DNA of 64,000 nt from Burkholderia sp052045245 (GTDB taxonomy: Bacteria > Pseudomonadota > Gammaproteobacteria > Burkholderiales > Burkholderiaceae), in NCBI RefSeq assembly GCF_052045245.1, contig NZ_JBQEON010000003.1:124001-188000 (forward strand), given 5' to 3'. Shown piece by piece: positions 62,940-64,000 of this stretch. Made by a program: the position numbers and the translations under genes. The notes under the pieces were generated by a model. That model saw nothing but the letters and a program-made list of their open reading frames with translations. It did no database searches and was not told the DNA's origin. Each line of letters opens with the position of its first letter. Position 1 is the stretch's first letter.

Positions 62940-64000
62940 TCAGTGCATGGCGCCTGGCGCCGACGCCGGTCGCAGCGCGTGCGGGTCACCGGCATCGGCC
63001 GTCCGCGGCGTGCCGCTGCTGCACGGTTGCGTCGACACCGAGAAGCCGAACGTATTGACGCCGCCCGAACACGCGACGAACACGCTGCCGCCGTGCATTT
63101 CCGCGACGGCCTTGACGATCGACAGCCCGAGCCCGTGGTTCTCCTTGCTGTTCGCACGCGCTTCCTCGAGCCGGTAGAAGCGCTCGAACAACTGCGAGCG
63201 CTGCACGGGGTCGATCGGCTCGCCCGGGTTCGCGACCGACACGTCGACGAGCGTATCGCGCGGCGTGATCGTCACGTTCAGCGTCTCGCCGGGCGCCGAA
63301 TGCTGGATCGCGTTGATCAGCAGGTTGGTCATCGCGCGGCGGAACAGCGACGGATCGACGGTCGCGCGCGCATCGCCGTGCAGTTCCGCGCGCAGTTGCG
63401 CTTCATCGAGCGGGATCTCGAGGAAGTCGAGCATGCGCCGCACTTCGTCGGCGAGCGACACGCGCTTCAGGTCGGTCGCGCGTTCGCCGCGATCGCTGCG
63501 CGACAGGAACAGCATGTCGTTGATGATCACGCGCAGCCGTTCGAACTCCTCGAGGTTCGACTGCAGCGTCTGGCGCATCCGGTCGACCGAGCGGTCGCGG
63601 CTCGTCAGCGCGACCTGGGTCTGGCCGATCAGGATGCTGATCGGCGTGCGCAGCTCGTGCGCGACATCCGCATTGAATGCCTCGAGCCGCCCATAGGTCT
63701 GCTGGATGCGCGCGAGCGCGCCGTTGAACGACGCGGCGAGCTCGCGCAATTCGGTCGGCAGTGCGGCGGTCTGCAGCCGCTGGCCGCGGTGGGTGGCGCT
63801 GATGGCCGCCGCATCCTGCGACAGCCGTTCCAGCGGCGCGAGCCCGAAGCGGGCGACCGCGCGGCCCAGCAGCAGCGTGATGACGGTGGCGATCGCGATC
63901 AGCGCGGCGAGCGTCCACACGAAATGGCGCAGCATCCGCTGCGTGCGCTCGCACGACGACGCGACGATCAGCTTCAGGTCAGGGCGCTCGCCGCTGCCCG
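62940..64000 (-). CDS. Heavy-metal-type sensor histidine kinase, C-terminal part
   Basis: The gene runs off the window; 352 C-terminal residues are visible. It has a second membrane helix (LAALIAIATVITLLLG), HAMP (GLAPLERLSQDAAAISATH), the phosphoacceptor His in VAHELRTPIS, N box (NLLINAIQHS), and ENHGLGLSIVKAVAEMHGG. The PLERLS-type HAMP and AHELRTPI fit the CusS/CopS/IrlS class, so copper or another metal is a likely signal. The tail (about 30 residues after FGFSVSTQ) is Pro/Ala-rich and unusual. The response regulator would lie beyond the window. Confidence 0.88.
   Translation of the reverse strand, partial: GSGERPDLKLIVASSCERTQRMLRHFVWTLAALIAIATVITLLLGRAVARFGLAPLERLSQDAAAISATHRGQRLQTAALPTELRELAASFNGALARIQQTYGRLEAFNADVAHELRTPISILIGQTQVALTSRDRSVDRMRQTLQSNLEEFERLRVIINDMLFLSRSDRGERATDLKRVSLADEVRRMLDFLEIPLDEAQLRAELHGDARATVDPSLFRRAMTNLLINAIQHSAPGETLNVTITPRDTLVDVSVANPGEPIDPVQRSQLFERFYRLEEARANSKENHGLGLSIVKAVAEMHGGSVFVACSGGVNTFGFSVSTQPCSSGTPRTADAGDPHALRPASAPGAMH

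Overview
The window has the look of a Burkholderia cepacia complex genome, probably a secondary replicon. It is GC-rich with strong G/C third-position use, carries two Burkholderia-type trimeric porins ending in Phe, has many LysR/MocR/AraC/TetR regulators, a squalene synthase, and accessory catabolic loci. This assignment rests on protein resemblance and composition only.

Layout. 1-3623: the end of a homoprotocatechuate (3,4-dihydroxyphenylacetate) meta-cleavage operon, hpaE(partial)-hpaD-hpaF-hpaH-hpaI. 3754-11380: a porin, then an AfuABC/FbpABC-like ABC importer (ATPase, fused double permease, binding protein), divergent from a TctD/TctE-like two-component system that probably controls it. 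12047-24110: two paralogous, convergent LysR regulators followed by a tight seven-gene operon of unknown purpose: two flavoproteins, an alpha/beta-hydrolase without its serine nucleophile, a polytopic membrane protein, a gamma-glutamyltransferase without a signal peptide, a fold-type I aminotransferase and a PurU-type formyl-THF hydrolase. This is the best candidate in the window for an undescribed pathway. 24196-29435: nitronate monooxygenase with a 50-residue membrane peptide, a MOSC protein, a thiol dioxygenase and a four-domain rhodanese. 29750-32507: squalene synthase and a porin with a strong terminator. 32673-37956: a tightly coupled TetR/HlyD/ABC/ABC-2/NodT efflux operon. 38239-42828: MocR-AhpD-like-cupin, LysR and SDR genes. 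42911-47493: a sucrose/levan locus (GH32, GH68 levansucrase, divergent LacI) with two near-identical palindromic operators.

47713-54289: a type VI secretion cassette (VgrG, Tle5-type phospholipase D, Sel1 lipoprotein as likely immunity protein, PAAR), lower in GC than its surroundings. Next comes a 296-bp nested inverted-repeat element (54333-54628), two TetR-type TAGAC...GTCTA boxes without a complete regulator gene beside them, a DJ-1/PfpI gene and a frameshifted XenA-like ene-reductase. An IS200/IS605 element (about 56989-58513) follows, with intact TnpB but a tnpA that has lost its N-terminal half. The window ends with an AI-2E/PerM-family permease, a small lipoprotein, an SDR/AraC divergent pair, a LysE exporter and the C-terminal part of a heavy-metal-type sensor kinase.

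No rRNA, tRNA or CRISPR array was recognised by eye; a covariance-model scan was not possible.
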